Shown: positions 1 to 9,761, counted from the stretch's first letter. The stretch: 64,000 bases of DNA from Lepidostoma basale (GCA_022606425.2 JAHDVF020000577.1:682001-746000); one strand, 5' to 3'. Notes: a model not told the origin generated them from the letters alone. Numbers and translations: made by a program.

Positions 1-31
1 AAAACTGACGTTTTCAATCGTATTAATTTTT
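1..31. repeat. H3 foldback end, cut by window edge
   Basis: The first bases match the outer end of the H3 repeat family (acgttttca then cgtattaat), which recurs near 9010, 31350, 43240, 48230 and 56870. Only the terminal segment is present. The rest lies outside the window. Confidence 0.5.
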
Positions 32-152
32 AAAAAAAAATAATATCATAAATATCTTTATGATATGTATTAATTTCTTTCCAGTAAATTTTTAGCTTCG
101 ACAGGTTTTCTTTGAAGGTGATAATAAGTTTCTACCATCTTCTGGTCATACT

Positions 153-331
153 ACGACCTCTTTGTCCACGTCTTTGGTCTGGTGTTAATTCAATGTGATA
201 AAAAATGGCGATAGATTGGCTACCTATCACATGTCATGAGAATCAATATGATAGCTATACCCTTTATATCGATTTGGCTAACGCTGTAATGATGTTAAGA
301 GCGATTCAACAAAATAATAATAATAAATAAT
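153..331 (+). mobile_element. S1 tRNA-derived SINE, head deleted
   Basis: This is the body and tail of the S1 SINE: the block with tctttggtctggtgt, then atggcgatagat, then tagctatacc, then gagcgattcaacaaaa and an AATA-rich tail. It matches the fuller copy at 5197-5482. The 5' acgacct start is kept, but the tRNA-like part with its A and B boxes is missing, so this copy has no promoter of its own. Confidence 0.8.
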
Positions 332-550
332 ACCAGGTTATCATACATACCAGATTTCTGGTCATAAAAATCAAATGGAATTAAACTAAATACATATTAT
401 AAATAATTTATATATTGTTATTTTCATTACATATTTTGATCATATTCGATATCGAGTATGTAATTTGTTTCAAATAAATAAAAATAAATAATTCTGATTT
501 CTACCTAATAAAAAAAAGTAATGAAACAAACCCTTTTTTGTTGAATTTTA

Positions 551-1095
551 GAACTGACTTACTAACCATCACGCCGTCTCCCCGAAGGGATAGGCAGAAA
601 GAATGGACTGCTACACTTTTTTTCCTGGCATATTTCTCTCGCTTCCTCAACATTCATACATCGTGTCATGCACGCGCGTCGATTTCTCTGACTCCTCACA
701 TGGCCGACATTCAATATTTGATTTATTTGATTGTGCCACGTTTTCCTCGGTCTTCCTCTATTTGTGGTTCCATTTACATCATTAACATATATTTTTTTTA
801 CCATTCTTTCTTCATTCATTCTTTCCATATGTCCAAACCATCTTAATTATCCTTTCATTCTTTTGTTCATGACACCATCATTCGCACCGCATTCACTTCT
901 AATATTTTCATTCGACACTCTATCATACACAGAGTATCCACACATTCGCCTAAGAGATCTCATTTCTACTGCATTTATTCTACTTTCATCCTTCTTTTGC
1001 CAGTTCCATGCTTCGCTTCCATACATAAGGATCGGTAGAAGAACACAATTGTGCACTGCCATTCTGGCTTTTTTGGATAGGTTTTTGAATTTTAG
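551..1095 (-). mobile_element. RTE-A LINE 3' fragment (one stop codon)
   Basis: The reverse strand encodes the C-terminal part of an RTE/BovB-like LINE polyprotein: LSKKARMAVHN, LMYGSEAWNWQKKDESRINA, RRMCGYSVYDRVSNENIRSE, then MERMNEERMVKK, NRGRPRKTW and CMNVEEAREICQEK. The two reading blocks (847-1062 and 562-828) share one frame and are split only by a TAA where other copies have Ser in SLRWFGH. The 3' end has the family tail: GGCGTGATGG followed by degenerate TTAG repeats at 551-560. It is 5'-truncated, with no RT catalytic domain, and cannot move on its own. Confidence 0.9.
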
Positions 1096-1564
1096 ACTTT
1101 TTTAATATGCAAGAATGCGATTAAAATTTAATTTATTTGTGTATGCAGTCTACAAGTAAACTGCGGTCTTCCTTGAAATGCATGGTCCATTGTACATATT
1201 CATATATACGAAAATGTTTTAGCAATACAGAAAATACCACCTGGCTGTCAATCAGCATCAACTGTTAATAACGAACGAGTTCCCCATTTGCATAACCATA
1301 TTCAAAAATGCATGACAGAAATGTCGCTGGATGTACCCGTACCAACCCGGAATACCAAATTTTACAATTGTAATACAAAAAAATACATAATAATGACATA
1401 CGATGTGTGGTCCAAAAGTTTCCGCCACAAGAATTATTCTGATACATTTTATTAAATGACTTATTTGTCTTTATCTTCTTTATAATAAAAATAAACTCCC
1501 TGATTTGGCCCAGCTAAGGCATCACAAATGGTTTTGTAAAGGCGAAACACGTGGCTCGCATAAC

Positions 1565-1985
1565 AATTTTTCTTCTTCTTCTTTCGGAGCCGTGTCAGGT
1601 CTCCCTAACGTTGGCGATCACTACAGCAAAGGCATCTCTATCCTGCGCCACTTGGAACAGGTTCTGAACTCTTGTTATTCCTGTCCACTCTTTGATATTC
1701 TGCAGCCAGGACAGCTGCCTTCTACCAACTCCCCGACGTGCCTCCACTTTCCACATTAATATCAGTCAAAGGAGGTGGTATTATTCTCCCCTTAGCACGT
1801 GACCCAAATATGAGACCTTTCTAATTTTCACACATGACAACAGCTCTCTATTGGTTCTGGCTCTCGACAGTACGTCTGCATTACTGACCCTATCGGTTCA
1901 CGGTATACGGAGCATTCTGCGGATTATCCACATCTCCAATTTTCAGAGTCCAGGTTTCGCAGCCATATAGTAGAACATACGATAT
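1565..1985 (-). mobile_element. RTE-B LINE 3' fragment, degraded
   Basis: On the minus strand this aligns with the better copy at 18035-18481: the block for LLYGCETWTLK, the VTDPIG/NADVLSRARTNREL region, and the terminal IANVG block ending in aagaagaa. Stops, indels and a missing stretch near 1938 break the frame. It is an inactive 5'-truncated LINE relic of a different RTE lineage from RTE-A. Confidence 0.75.
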
Positions 1986-2007
1986 ACGAGTATAACAATT
2001 ATTACTA

Positions 2008-2146
2008 ATAGTTAAATAAAACGATATTTTTTTAATTTCTTCCACCTTTGTCTTTATTTCGACAGCGATCGGTTTCGCCGGGTTTGCTAGCATCAAAAGA
2101 CTAGTGAAACGAACTTCCATTAAGACATTTCAATAAAATCATTCGA
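2008..2146 (-). repeat. H5 hammerhead-like repeat, single arm
   Basis: A single minus-strand arm of the H5 family: taaataaaacgat, then cttccac and ctttgtctttatttcgacag, then a decayed core with ggtttcgcc. It is followed by the same non-palindromic tail (gaacttccat to aaaatcatt) that follows the paired H5 element at 26183-26559. The core is too mutated to expect cleavage. Confidence 0.6.
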
Positions 2147-2249
2147 TAAACCTAATAATTACTATTTGAAAACAGATTTTCATTTATTTTAATTATTTAA
2201 TATGGAGTTTTACATCACTGTTTAAGAAACAATAAATAAAACGTTTGAA

Positions 2250-2740
2250 CTAACTAACTAACTAACCATCACGCCATCTCCCTGAAAGGGTAGGCAGAAA
2301 GAATGGACTGTCACACTTTTACTGATGCGGCACTCCATCCTTCTCTTTTCGCTCCGCGGGAGACGCGGTGTGATGGGTTGCGAACCTCATCGCCACCAAT
2401 AGGCATCTCCCGCGCACACTCTGATCGTGCAACACCCACAAAATAAATCTAAAATAAATAATATAAAATACAATGATATAAAATAAAATAACAAAATAAA
2501 AATAATTTAACACAAAATATTCTTTTTAGATGGTGCACATATTGTCTATTTAATTTATGTTCGACGAATCCGTCGTTTTTTTTAATTTAGCACATAATGT
2601 AATAACACATAATGTTTTTTTCGCTGTTGCACATGTTGACACGGACGATCCGGACTTTTTTGTTTGTTTTTTAAAAACATAACATTTGGACCTCACCATT
2701 CGTGGATTTATTTTCTTTGCACTATGAGACAACGCCTGTT
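2250..2740 (-). mobile_element. N-RTE non-autonomous element (RTE-A tail)
   Basis: On the minus strand it ends with the RTE-A tail (gtgacagtccattctttctg, then GGCGTGATGG and TTAG repeats at 2250-2266). Upstream there is no RTE coding. It carries a GC-rich imperfect hairpin (gcgggagatgcc / gtctcccgcgg) and an AT-rich body. The same body occurs at 20070, 23191, 29279 and, most completely, 57931-58625. It appears to be a passenger that uses RTE-A machinery through the shared 3' end. Short open frames here (2319-2513, 2550-2732) are chance. Confidence 0.8.
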
Positions 2741-3110
2741 TCCTGGGGACCCTCAGTTATAAATTTTCATTAATGTAGGCAATGTCAAAATACCAAGATT
2801 GATTTACTGTTCGATATGAAAAGTTATTTGGTTTTGTATTATATATTTAAATGATTCGAAACATCTTCCAATTTATGTGAGTAACGTAGGTACATAGTAA
2901 CAGATCTTCCCTGATCCAAGGTTCATTTTCACGTATAAAAGGGTTCAAATTTAAACAATATAAAATCTTTTAAAGTAACCTCTGCCGTTCCTTAGGACAA
3001 CTTCAGACATTGTTGCATTTCCATTGTTATGGCCGAAACACTATAATACTTCAACTTTATTAACTGCTAAATTTACAACACTGTTATAATATCACAACAC
3101 TTTTCAGAAC

Positions 3111-3159
3111 GTCGCGACAGCTGTTTCGCCAACCGATGTTGGCATCATCAGGTGCTACA
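3111..3159 (-). ncRNA. H1 hammerhead-ribozyme-like motif, core intact
   Basis: Read on the minus strand: CTGATGA, T, helix II GCCAAC-ATCG-GTTGGC (6 bp), GAAAC, loop AGCT, GTC, then GCGAC. All core bases of the hammerhead consensus are present, with predicted cleavage after GTC. Helix III is two pairs (A-U, C-G), as in minimal hammerheads that work as dimers. Helix I is weak here (CAC against GCG). Confidence 0.7.
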
Positions 3160-3186
3160 AACAGCTGGTTGTTGCAACAAAGTTGT

Positions 3187-3237
3187 TTGTAACGCCTGAT
3201 GATGCCAACATCGATTGGCGCAACTGCGGTCGCGACA
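3187..3237 (+). ncRNA. H1 hammerhead-like motif, core mutated
   Basis: The partner arm has CTGATGA and GTC, but GAAAC has become GCAAC (a core A replaced) and helix II has one mismatch. Helix I is better than on the left arm: TGT-AA-CGC before the core pairs with GCGACA after the cleavage site, leaving an AA bulge. It is likely inactive. Confidence 0.6.
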
Positions 3238-3313
3238 TTCTCAAAAAGCGTTTATTAAAAAAAATTATATATAATAATATAACAATGTTGTAAATTTAAC
3301 AGTTAATAGTGGT

Positions 3314-3609
3314 ATGTATTTCAATTCAATTTGACTAGATTTATTGTTAATATCAAAAAAAAATTGAAATATATACGACTTGTCATACGTGTTTTAAGTC
3401 TGTAGTTTTTTTTAAATCATATAAAAGTTCTGTTAAATATATATTGATAGACAAAGATAAAATAGTTATTTTATGTCTTATTGTATTGTAGTGTTTTTTC
3501 TTTTGGTTCTGATTCGTGGATTGTTTGAAAAAAGGCTCTCGAGAGATAGACTAGATAGAAGCCCTAGACAATAGCAACGATCTTCGAAAACCAGTCATAA
3601 CTAAAGAAA
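3314..3609. other. AT-rich spacer, no feature seen
   Basis: AT-rich sequence between the H1 foldback and an RTE-A fragment. I see no gene, repeat family or structured RNA that I can support. Confidence 0.4.
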
Positions 3610-3868
3610 AGATTACTGAAATAATACTAAGAGTAAAGATGGCAGTGCACAATGGAGTTCTAGTGCCAACCCTTATGTATGGAAGTGCACCTTGGAGTTA
3701 GCAAAAGAAAGATGAAAGTAGAATAAATGCCATAGAAATGAGGTCACTAAGAAGGATGTGCAGAAAAACAATGTATAATAGGATATATAATAATGAAGTA
3801 AGAAAAGAATATAAAGCGGATGCTAACCCTCCGGGGAAACGGCGTGATGGTTATTTAGTTTACTGAGA
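3610..3868 (+). mobile_element. RTE-A fragment with internal deletion
   Basis: It encodes MAVHNGVLVPTLMYGS, a mutated AWNWQ block with a stop, KKDESRINAIEMRSLRRMC and then YNRIYNNEVRKEYKADA. The sequence then jumps straight to the 3' terminus (ccggggaaacggcgtgatgg, then TTATTTAG). The roughly 300 bases for SLRWFGH to CQDR are missing, so this is a 3' end joined to a more 5' part. Confidence 0.85.
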
Positions 3869-4424
3869 GTATTTAAAAATAAAATTGATTTATTTTTCAC
3901 TGCTTTAAAAGATAATTTGAATCATCCTGTATGCCGGCTCTTGAAGGCGGCTTGATTGTCAATATGGGAGCTATTGTGGTGTGTCTTCCATTCCTGATGA
4001 TTAATGGGCAAGCTTCGTCTTCATCACGGGCTGCGACCTAAACCCTGATCGCGCATGCGCTCTAATGATGGACCAGTAATCCCACACGCCATCGTGAAAT
4101 GTTATCGCAGATCGCGCGATAGGTTAAGTGCTCGCTTTGTGACTTCAGATCCCGTGATCGATGCCCCGGGGAACTTCGATATTTTATTGCCAGTAATTTT
4201 AATATTTAACTTATTTCATATTTTTTAACATATTATACAAATAGAGAATTGCATTCATATTCTCTTGAGATAAAACTTATGATGGAACAAAAACAAAATA
4301 CTAATTATCTGTTCAATTAATACAGAAAGCATACAATAGAGCATTGCATTAACTTTCTCATTAGATGAAACTTATAATATAACAAAGATAACAAAACAAA
4401 AACAAACAATTATAGAACAATGTT
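3869..4424. other. No gene seen
   Basis: Unique-looking sequence. 3930-4180 is noticeably richer in GC and CpG than its surroundings (gatcgcgcatgcgc, gatcgcgcgatagg) and then returns to AT-rich DNA. There is no long open frame. It could be an old exon, regulatory DNA or unrecognised repeat. Confidence 0.35.
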
Positions 4425-4720
4425 TTTTAAACTCAGTAAACAACACGAACTTTATTTTTTTTTAATTAAAAAAAATACATATTGTTAGACAAGCCCTTCA
4501 TCATTGTTTTGTATTGTATATGTATTACATTATAAATATTTTAACAAATTTTCAAAACTGACCACATTCATGAAAAAATTGTTAAAATACTGTATTATTA
4601 TTGTATTCAAAGAACACTGATGAAGGACTTATGTGTCCGAAACACGTTTGTTTTTAAAAAAAAAAATTAAATTAAGTTCGTGTTGTTTTACAAAGTTTAA
4701 AAAACATGGTTCAATGAATA
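4425..4720. repeat. H4 foldback element with paired hammerhead arms
   Basis: Inverted arms share aacacgaactt / aagttcgtgttg ends, with AT-rich segments inside. The left arm has a decayed minus-strand core (caatgatgaagggc). The right arm carries an intact plus-strand core at 4610-4655. It belongs to the same family as the motifs at 26615-26770, 29193-29238 and 31960-32080. Confidence 0.7.
4610..4655 (+). ncRNA. H4 hammerhead ribozyme candidate, all helices present
   Basis: CTGATGA (4617-4623), an extra A, helix II GGAC-TTATGT-GTCC, GAAAC (4639-4643), a two-base AC loop, GTT (4646-4648). Helix I is seven pairs: AAGAACA before the core with TGTTTTT after the cleavage site, including one G-U. 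Every conserved core base is present. The cleavage triplet is GTT, allowed by the NUH rule although GTC is commoner. Helix III (ACACGT) is nearly palindromic, which suits dimeric folding. This is one of the best candidates in the window. Confidence 0.75.
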
Positions 4721-4849
4721 CGCAACACAAAGTTTTGACGATTATACAAGAAACATAAATATCTATACAATTAATGCAGAATGCATACAAAAATTATTTT
4801 TAAAATATCTCTAAAAACTTGTGTATCAAATAACTTTTGTTAACTCTTA

Positions 4850-5098
4850 CATCGTTGACGTATTCTTTCTTCATCCATGCGTTCCATGTGACCAAACTAA
4901 CGCAGTGAATCTTTCATAATTTTGTTCACAATACTTTCTTCCGCTCTACATTCCTTCCTAATATCAGCATTTGAAACTTTGTCGTACATCGTTTTACCGC
5001 ACATACGTTTAAGGAATCTCATCTCTACCGCAATTATTCTGCTCTCACCCTTGTTCTGCCAGTTCCATGCTTTGCTTCGATACATATGGGTTGGAACT
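4850..5098 (-). mobile_element. RTE-A LINE internal fragment
   Basis: The minus strand reads MYRSKAWNWQNKGESRIIAV, EMRFLKRMCGKTMYDKVSNA, DIRKECRAEESIVNKIMKDS, then a stop where RWFGH should follow, then HMERMDEERI. There is no 3' tail. It is a diverged copy, truncated at both ends. Confidence 0.85.
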
Positions 5099-5217
5099 AT
5101 TGTAGAACCCCATTGTAAATATTGGCTTCCATTGGTAAATTTTTGTTTCCAATAATAATGAGATATTTCGTAATACAATAATAAGTGGAAACGTGTCATT
5201 CCCTTCGACGACCTTCA

Positions 5218-5228
5218 TGGCCGAGTGG
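5218..5228 (+). promoter_or_regulatory. RNA polymerase III A box of S1 SINE
   Basis: TGGCCGAGTGG fits the internal pol III A-box consensus TRGYNNARNNG. It lies about 20 bases from the SINE start, as expected for a tRNA-derived head. Confidence 0.7.
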
Positions 5229-5260
5229 TAAGTGCATTGACTACCACCCCGAAGGTTCCG

Positions 5261-5271
5261 GGTTTGATTCC
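5261..5271 (+). promoter_or_regulatory. RNA polymerase III B box of S1 SINE
   Basis: GGTTTGATTCC is close to the B-box consensus GGTTCRANTCC and about 40 bases downstream of the A box. It is flanked by complementary ccggg and cccgg, like a T-arm stem. Confidence 0.75.
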
Positions 5272-5507
5272 CGGCGAGGGCAGTGTTATTGTCACACTGT
5301 CTTTGGTCTGGTGTAGAATTCACGTGACAATAAAATGGCGATAGATAAGCTACCTATCACATGTCACGTGAATCACTATGATAGCTATAACACCCTTTAC
5401 ATCGATTTGGCACATGCTGTCATGATTTAAAGAGCGATTCAACAAAATAATAAAAATAATAATTATAATAATAGTGATAGCACAAATTTTTCATAAGACA
5501 TTTTTTT

Positions 5508-6002
5508 TAACTATCTAACTAACTTACCATCACGCCGTCTCCCCGGAGGGGTAGGCAGAAAGAATGGAACGCCACACTGTTCTGTCCTGACATACGTCTC
5601 TCGCTTCCTCTACATTCATACATCTTGTCATGCACGCACGTCGATTTTTCCGACTCCTCACGTGACCGACAGTCAATATTTGATTGATTTGATCGTGCCA
5701 CGTTTTCCTCGGCCTTCCTCTATTTCTAGCTCCGTTCACGCCGTTTACATATATAAATATACCTTCTTTACCATTCTGTCTTCACTCATTCTTTCCATGT
5801 GTCCAAACCATCTTAATGACCCTTTCCTTATTTTGTTCATAACACTTTCATTCGCACCACATTCACTTCTTATACTTGTATTTGTCACTCTATCATATAC
5901 AGATTTGCCACACATTCGTCTTAGAGATCTCATTTCTACTGCATTTATTCTACTTTCATCCTTCTTTTGCCAGTTCCATGCTTCACTTCCATACATAAGG
6001 GT
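5508..6002 (-). mobile_element. RTE-A LINE 3' fragment (frameshift)
   Basis: The minus strand reads LMYGSEAWNWQKKDESRINA, RRMCGKSVYDRVTNTSIRSE, SLRWFGHMERMSEDRMVKKV, then a frameshift at about 5740-5755 in an AT repeat (tatataaatata), then NGARNRGRPRKTWHDQINQI, CMNVEEARDVCQDRTVWRSI and LSAYPSGETA. The tail is CGTGATGG plus degenerate TTAG repeats at 5514-5527. Apart from the frameshift this is one of the least decayed RTE-A tails. Confidence 0.9.
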
Positions 6003-6424
6003 CTTTCACAGCAAGCACACTTCCATACACATTTTTTTTAAATACATTTAAATGATTAAAATCGAACTTCTTGCAAAATATCTCAAAATCAAAGCTTAAC
6101 AGACTGCTTTAGGCCACCTATTAAGGGTTATCCGACAGAAAGTACTCGGAAGTAAGTCAGGGTAGTCAGGAATAGACGACAGCTTATGACATGTGTCTTA
6201 TTGTACCTGTCACGCACCGCGTTAGTTAGACTGACGACTGATGAATTCATATACAATTTAACGGTTGATATGTGTACTACTATTCATTTATTTTCCCTTA
6301 AAATAAACATTGCGTGTCCTTCTTTTAATATACTTGAATGTTAACTTTCACTGATATAATGATGATATATATAATTCAACGATTTCTTAATACAATAATA
6401 CCAATAGGGTGTACTATAAACATT
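6003..6424. other. No gene seen
   Basis: AT-rich sequence before the nested locus at 6425. I see no open frame of note and no recognisable repeat. Confidence 0.4.
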
Positions 6425-6435
6425 GGAGATGAAGG

Positions 6436-6872
6436 CAGTGGCGGTTATCCCATAGAAGCCTTGCGTAAGAAATTTTGAATCAAAACCCCCAAATCAAAGT
6501 AATCATGCCCCCGCTAAACCATCAACCAACCAAATCACTTTCCATCAATGTTCCCATCAGATGTAAGAGGAATAGCCGCAAGAGCTGATCCAGAAGAGGT
6601 TTTGATTCAAAATTTCTTACGCAAGCCGGACTTCTGGGCTTCTATGGGAGTACCGAGTATAAATGATCCGACAGATTTCAGATCTAAACTGAAAACCCAT
6701 CTTTTTCATATTTCATACCCAATTTAAACATTTATACTTTGTTCTACTATGCTTTTTAACCGATCGCGAAAATTTAGATTTTTAGATTTAAAACACAGCT
6801 TAATACGCCCCTTTTCACAAAAACGGCGCTTTTAAAGTTAGCATATTATTATTATTATTATTACCGCCACTG
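6436..6872. mobile_element. hAT-like MITE, 8 bp target duplication
   Basis: Terminal inverted repeats run CAGTGGCGGT...CCATAGAAGCC and their complement ending ACCGCCACTG. The flanking 8 bp GATGAAGG occurs on both sides (6428-6435 and 6873-6880). CAGTGGCGG ends with 8 bp duplications are typical of hAT elements. The body lacks coding and is interrupted by a LINE piece at 6655-6861. A sister copy lies at 55210-55420. Confidence 0.85.
6655..6861 (+). mobile_element. L2/CR1-like LINE 3' end with (ATT)n tail
   Basis: It starts with the end of an RT C-terminus (INDPTDFRSKLKTHLFH-like reading), then a 3' region with accgatcgcga and cacaaaaacggcgctt, and finishes in an ATT microsatellite. It sits inside the right end of the MITE with a short TACC repeat on both sides (6651-6654, 6862-6865). 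Related pieces lie at 25615-25935 and 26800-26925. Confidence 0.7.
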
Positions 6873-6963
6873 GATGAAGGTCCTTAGATCAATTACTGGA
6901 AAAACTCTCCGAGATCGTGTCCGCAACGCATATACAAGAAAAACTTGCAAAATGAAAGATATC

Positions 6964-7224
6964 TAATGTTTTTAATTGAAATTTCTTGGTAGGAGTTCAT
7001 TTTAAACAATGAAAACAAAAACAAAAATTATTCAAAATTTCTTTATTATTATTCTACTTGGGTTTATGTTCGACCGGTTTCGGCAGCTTTCTGCCATCTT
7101 CAACCAGAAGATGGCAGCAAGCTGCCGAAGCCGGTCGAACATAAAAACAAGTGAAAGCACAGTAAATACATAATAATAAAGAAATTTTGTATAATTTTTT
7201 TTTTTGGTTTGTTTTCGTTATTTA
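6964..7224. repeat. H6 foldback, 9 bp target duplication
   Basis: Inverted arms centre on about 7100. Each arm has GAAGA, T, helix II GGCAG/CTGCC, then GAAAC (GAAGC on the right arm), CG, GTC, GAAC. The element interrupts RTE-D coding with AAAGATATC on both sides (6955-6963, 7225-7233). Removing it restores the K-D-I-V-H-W reading. The arms meet so closely that the first two core bases are lost or altered, so cleavage activity is doubtful. Confidence 0.75.
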
Positions 7225-7400
7225 AAAGATATCGTTCATTGGAGTAGATGGAAGGACCATGTTGCCCGATTGGATGGTGACAGACTCGCATATACAGCCG
7301 CTTATGAAATCCCCTCAGGACACCGCCCATCTGGAAGACCGCCTAAGAGATGGAGGGACAGCTCGACCTCATCATCCGACGAGATATAATTCCTGTGTCA

Positions 7401-7984
7401 AAGATCGTTAGATCTATTAATAGAAGAAGTAAAATAATAATAATACCTCGTATTGTGTACGTAATCGGTTCCACCAACTTCGGACTGCTTGAATCAAGGA
7501 ACATAAAAATCACTTGAGACATTGTGGCTCTCGAGTACCTACAGATATATACGTGGGAGTTTAAAAAGTCACCACTAACCCTAAAACCAAATTTTTGTAT
7601 TCCAAAGTTCTAAAAGTTTACGAAACCCCCAGAGATTATACCAGAAGCTATTTGTCATATGTCCCATATAAAGATGACTAAGCGATAAAAAGACTGCCGT
7701 ATTTCATATTATGCTCTTGGCCGCGAGATGAACGCTCTTCCATTCTATTAGCCCAATGAATTATTTATATTTAACTTCCAGGCTAGCGTAGTCGGTTAGC
7801 GGTACAATGGAAGCCCATTTTTCACAGCGCTAAATAAGTGTAGGCAAATAGTATATGAGTTATTACCATATTAATCAGAATGTTACTCCCTTTATCATTA
7901 TCATTCACCTTTTTTTAAAAATTGGTTCTTTTACGTTTTGCTCTACTTATTAACAAAATCCTAATTTAAGGAAAAAATCTAACA
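7401..7984. other. No gene seen
   Basis: AT-rich sequence with no open frame that resembles a protein and no repeat family I recognise. Confidence 0.4.
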
Positions 7985-8345
7985 AGGGTTAGGCAGAGAG
8001 GATGGATCGCCACAATGCTCTGTCCTGGCGTACCTCTCGGGCTTCCTCTACATTCATACATCGTACCATGCACGCGCGTCGATTATTCCGACTTCGAATG
8101 TGACCACCTTTTAGTAATTGATTAATTTGGTCATGCCATGTTTTCCTCGGTCGTCTTTGGCTTCTTTTTCCACTCGCGCTGCTTGTGTACAACTTTTTAA
8201 CCATTCTACTCTCATCCATTCGTTCCGTATGTCCAAACCATCTCAGGGATCGTTTTTTAATTTTATCCATGATGCAGTCATCTGCCTTACATTTCTCTCT
8301 TATTTCATCGTTCGGTATTCTATCATACGACATTCTTCGGATTTT
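7985..8345 (-). mobile_element. RTE-A LINE fragment, open C-terminal frame
   Basis: An uninterrupted frame reads RRMSYDRIPNDEIREKCKAD, SLRWFGHTERMDESRMVKKL, RPRKTWHDQINQLLKGGHIR, CMNVEEAREVRQDRALWRSI. It differs from the other copies at many positions (TSSASGKRSQRR in place of NDVNGARNRG), so it is a distinct subfamily. The usual CGTGATGG-TTAG end is missing; the 3' side stops near aagggttaggcag. Confidence 0.88.
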
Positions 8346-8475
8346 AAGGAAAAATAACACTATTATTTTATCAACGATTTTTTTATTAATTAAAACGCTG
8401 TGTTTTTAGACTTTTGAGTTTTTTTTTCTCGACATGTTTCGAAGGCCTTCATCAACGGGAAAACGAAGATATAAA
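8346..8475 (-). repeat. H2 hammerhead-like repeat, single arm
   Basis: Minus-strand H2 arm: attaaaacgctgtg, cttttgagttt, ttctcgacatgtttcgaagg. The core reads TTGATGA, then AAGGCCTTC, GAAAC, AT, GTC, GAGAAA. The C3 position is changed and helix II has shrunk to a loop-free palindrome, so it is likely inactive. Confidence 0.6.
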
Positions 8476-8550
8476 TTAGTTTAAAAAATAACTAAAATGT
8501 TCTGTGTGTTCTTCTACTGTGTTCACGCCTTAAGTTTATCCAAAAAAATG

Positions 8551-8880
8551 TTTTTAACTGTTTAATTAAAATACTGTTATAGAATATCAGAAATTGATTT
8601 TATTTCTTTTGAAACTGTCGTGACAGCTTAGCATTAGCAGGTGTCTATATATAATTGAAACAGCTGTCGTGACTATTTCAAAAGAAATAAAATCAATTTG
8701 CGATATTTTATAAAAGTGTTTTAATTAAACAGTAATAATGTTAATATATCAAAGTGTTTCCGCTTAAACAATGGATTATCCAATTTATTTTATTGTTACA
8801 AAACTGTCGAGACAGCTGTTTCGCCAAATCATGTTGGAAACATCAGGAATACCAATCAACTGATTATATTTTATGAGGAT
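8551..8880. repeat. H1 foldback remnants, two adjacent
   Basis: 8551-8772 is an inverted pair whose arms share aaaatcaattt and gacagct but have lost most of the core. 8773-8880 is a further minus-strand arm with gacagctgtttcgcc and catcagg, whose core is interrupted (ggaaacatcagg). These are decayed members of H1. Confidence 0.55.
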
Positions 8881-8894
8881 TACATATAATATTA

Positions 8895-9035
8895 CACTTT
8901 ACTAAATTCACTTTCAAATGCATTTGATAATGCGTTAACATATGAATATACCTTATCAAGGAGGAATATTCCATTCGCATAAAATATAATAAATCTTTTA
9001 GAAACAGACGCTTTCAGTCGTATTAATTAAGCTCT
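8895..9035 (+). repeat. H3 repeat, decayed arm
   Basis: It has the H3 outer segment (aaaatataataaatctttta, gacgctttcagtcgtatt) and a distant relic of the tttgataatgc core. No GAAAC-ATGTC block survives, so there is no ribozyme potential. Confidence 0.5.
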
Positions 9036-9225
9036 AGTTGCAACCCGTGAAATAATCCCGGAAGTAAAGATTGTCTGCCCTTTAAAAACTTATTTCACTA
9101 AGTTCGCAATCCGTAAGAAGTTTAAACTTTTCATGATTGATGATAAATATCACAATTAATAACACCAAATTGTTCTCCTTTTGTTTTATATACTACTGTC
9201 ATACAACTATAATCAGAACAAAATT

Positions 9226-9625
9226 CTAACTAACTAACTAACCATCACGCCGTCTCCCCGGACGGGTAGGCAGAAAGAATGGACCGCCACACTGTTCTGT
9301 CCTGACATACTTCTCTCGCTTCCTCTACATCCATACATCTTATCATGTACGCACGTCGATTTCTCCGAATCCTCACGTGAGCGACATTCAATATTTAATT
9401 TATTTGATCGTGCCACGTTTTCCTAGGCCTTCCTCTATGTCTAGCTCCGTTCACGTCGTTTATATATACCTTCTTCACCATTCTCTCTTCACTCATTCTT
9501 TCCATGTGTCCAAACCATCTTAACGACCCTTTCATTATTTTGTTCATAACACTTTCATTCGCACCGCATTCACTTCTTATACTTGCATTTGACACTCTAT
9601 CATATACAGATTTACCACACATTCG
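9226..9625 (-). mobile_element. RTE-A LINE 3' fragment (nonsense codon)
   Basis: The minus strand reads RRMCGKSVYDRVSNASIRSE, SLRWFGHMERMSEERMVKKV, ARHRGRPRKTWHDQIN, then TAA where the family has Gln, then ILNVAHVRIRRNRRAYMIRC and the usual LSAYPSGETA end. The tail has CGTGATGG and TTAG repeats at 9228-9246. A short AT-rich stretch replaces the region upstream of RRMCG. Confidence 0.9.
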
Positions 9626-9761
9626 TCTAAAAAACAAAATTCTAAATAATCCAAAAACGTTCTCAAGGAATTTGTTTCGAAAAGAATCGAAGTATTCCTC
9701 TCTCGCTCTTTGTGTTCAAAATATTCCCGTACTCTTTCTAGACGACATTCAAGTTTTTGGC

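Larger units (their letters stand above)
3021..3313. repeat. H1 foldback element with paired hammerhead arms
   Basis: Two inverted arms share gttttggccgaaacact-type ends and meet around 3160-3187. The left arm carries a minus-strand hammerhead core and the right arm a plus-strand core. The layout matches inverted pLTR pairs of Penelope-like retroelements, but no coding sequence is present. Confidence 0.7.
5197..5482 (+). mobile_element. S1 tRNA-derived SINE, near full length
   Basis: The most complete S1 copy. A tRNA-like head (acgaccttcatggccgagtg with a B box around 5261) is followed by the S1 body (gtctttggtctggtgtagaa, atggcgatagat, gctacctatcacatgtcac, catcgatttggc, gagcgattcaacaaaa) and an AATAAT-type tail. 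The head resembles tRNA genes of the Ser/Leu type because of GGCCGAGTGGT, but it is not a functional tRNA. Other copies lie at 153, 43850, 51862, 52125, 54432 and 63966. Confidence 0.85.
6425..7400 (+). mobile_element. RTE-D LINE copy split by two insertions
   Basis: The RTE-D coding pieces are 6425-6435, 6873-6963 and 7225-7400. Spliced, they read as the C-terminal motif series EMKVLRSITGKTLRDRVRNA, KMKDIVHWSRWKDHVARLDG, then SGRPPKRWRDS, as in the copies at 9762 and 60241. The gaps are a hAT-type MITE and an H6 foldback, each flanked by a direct target duplication. The RTE-D copy is therefore older than both. Confidence 0.85.

Noticed and set aside
5216..5290. Functional tRNA gene
   Set aside because: A and B boxes are present, but the cloverleaf is incomplete and the sequence continues into the SINE body, with several dispersed copies.
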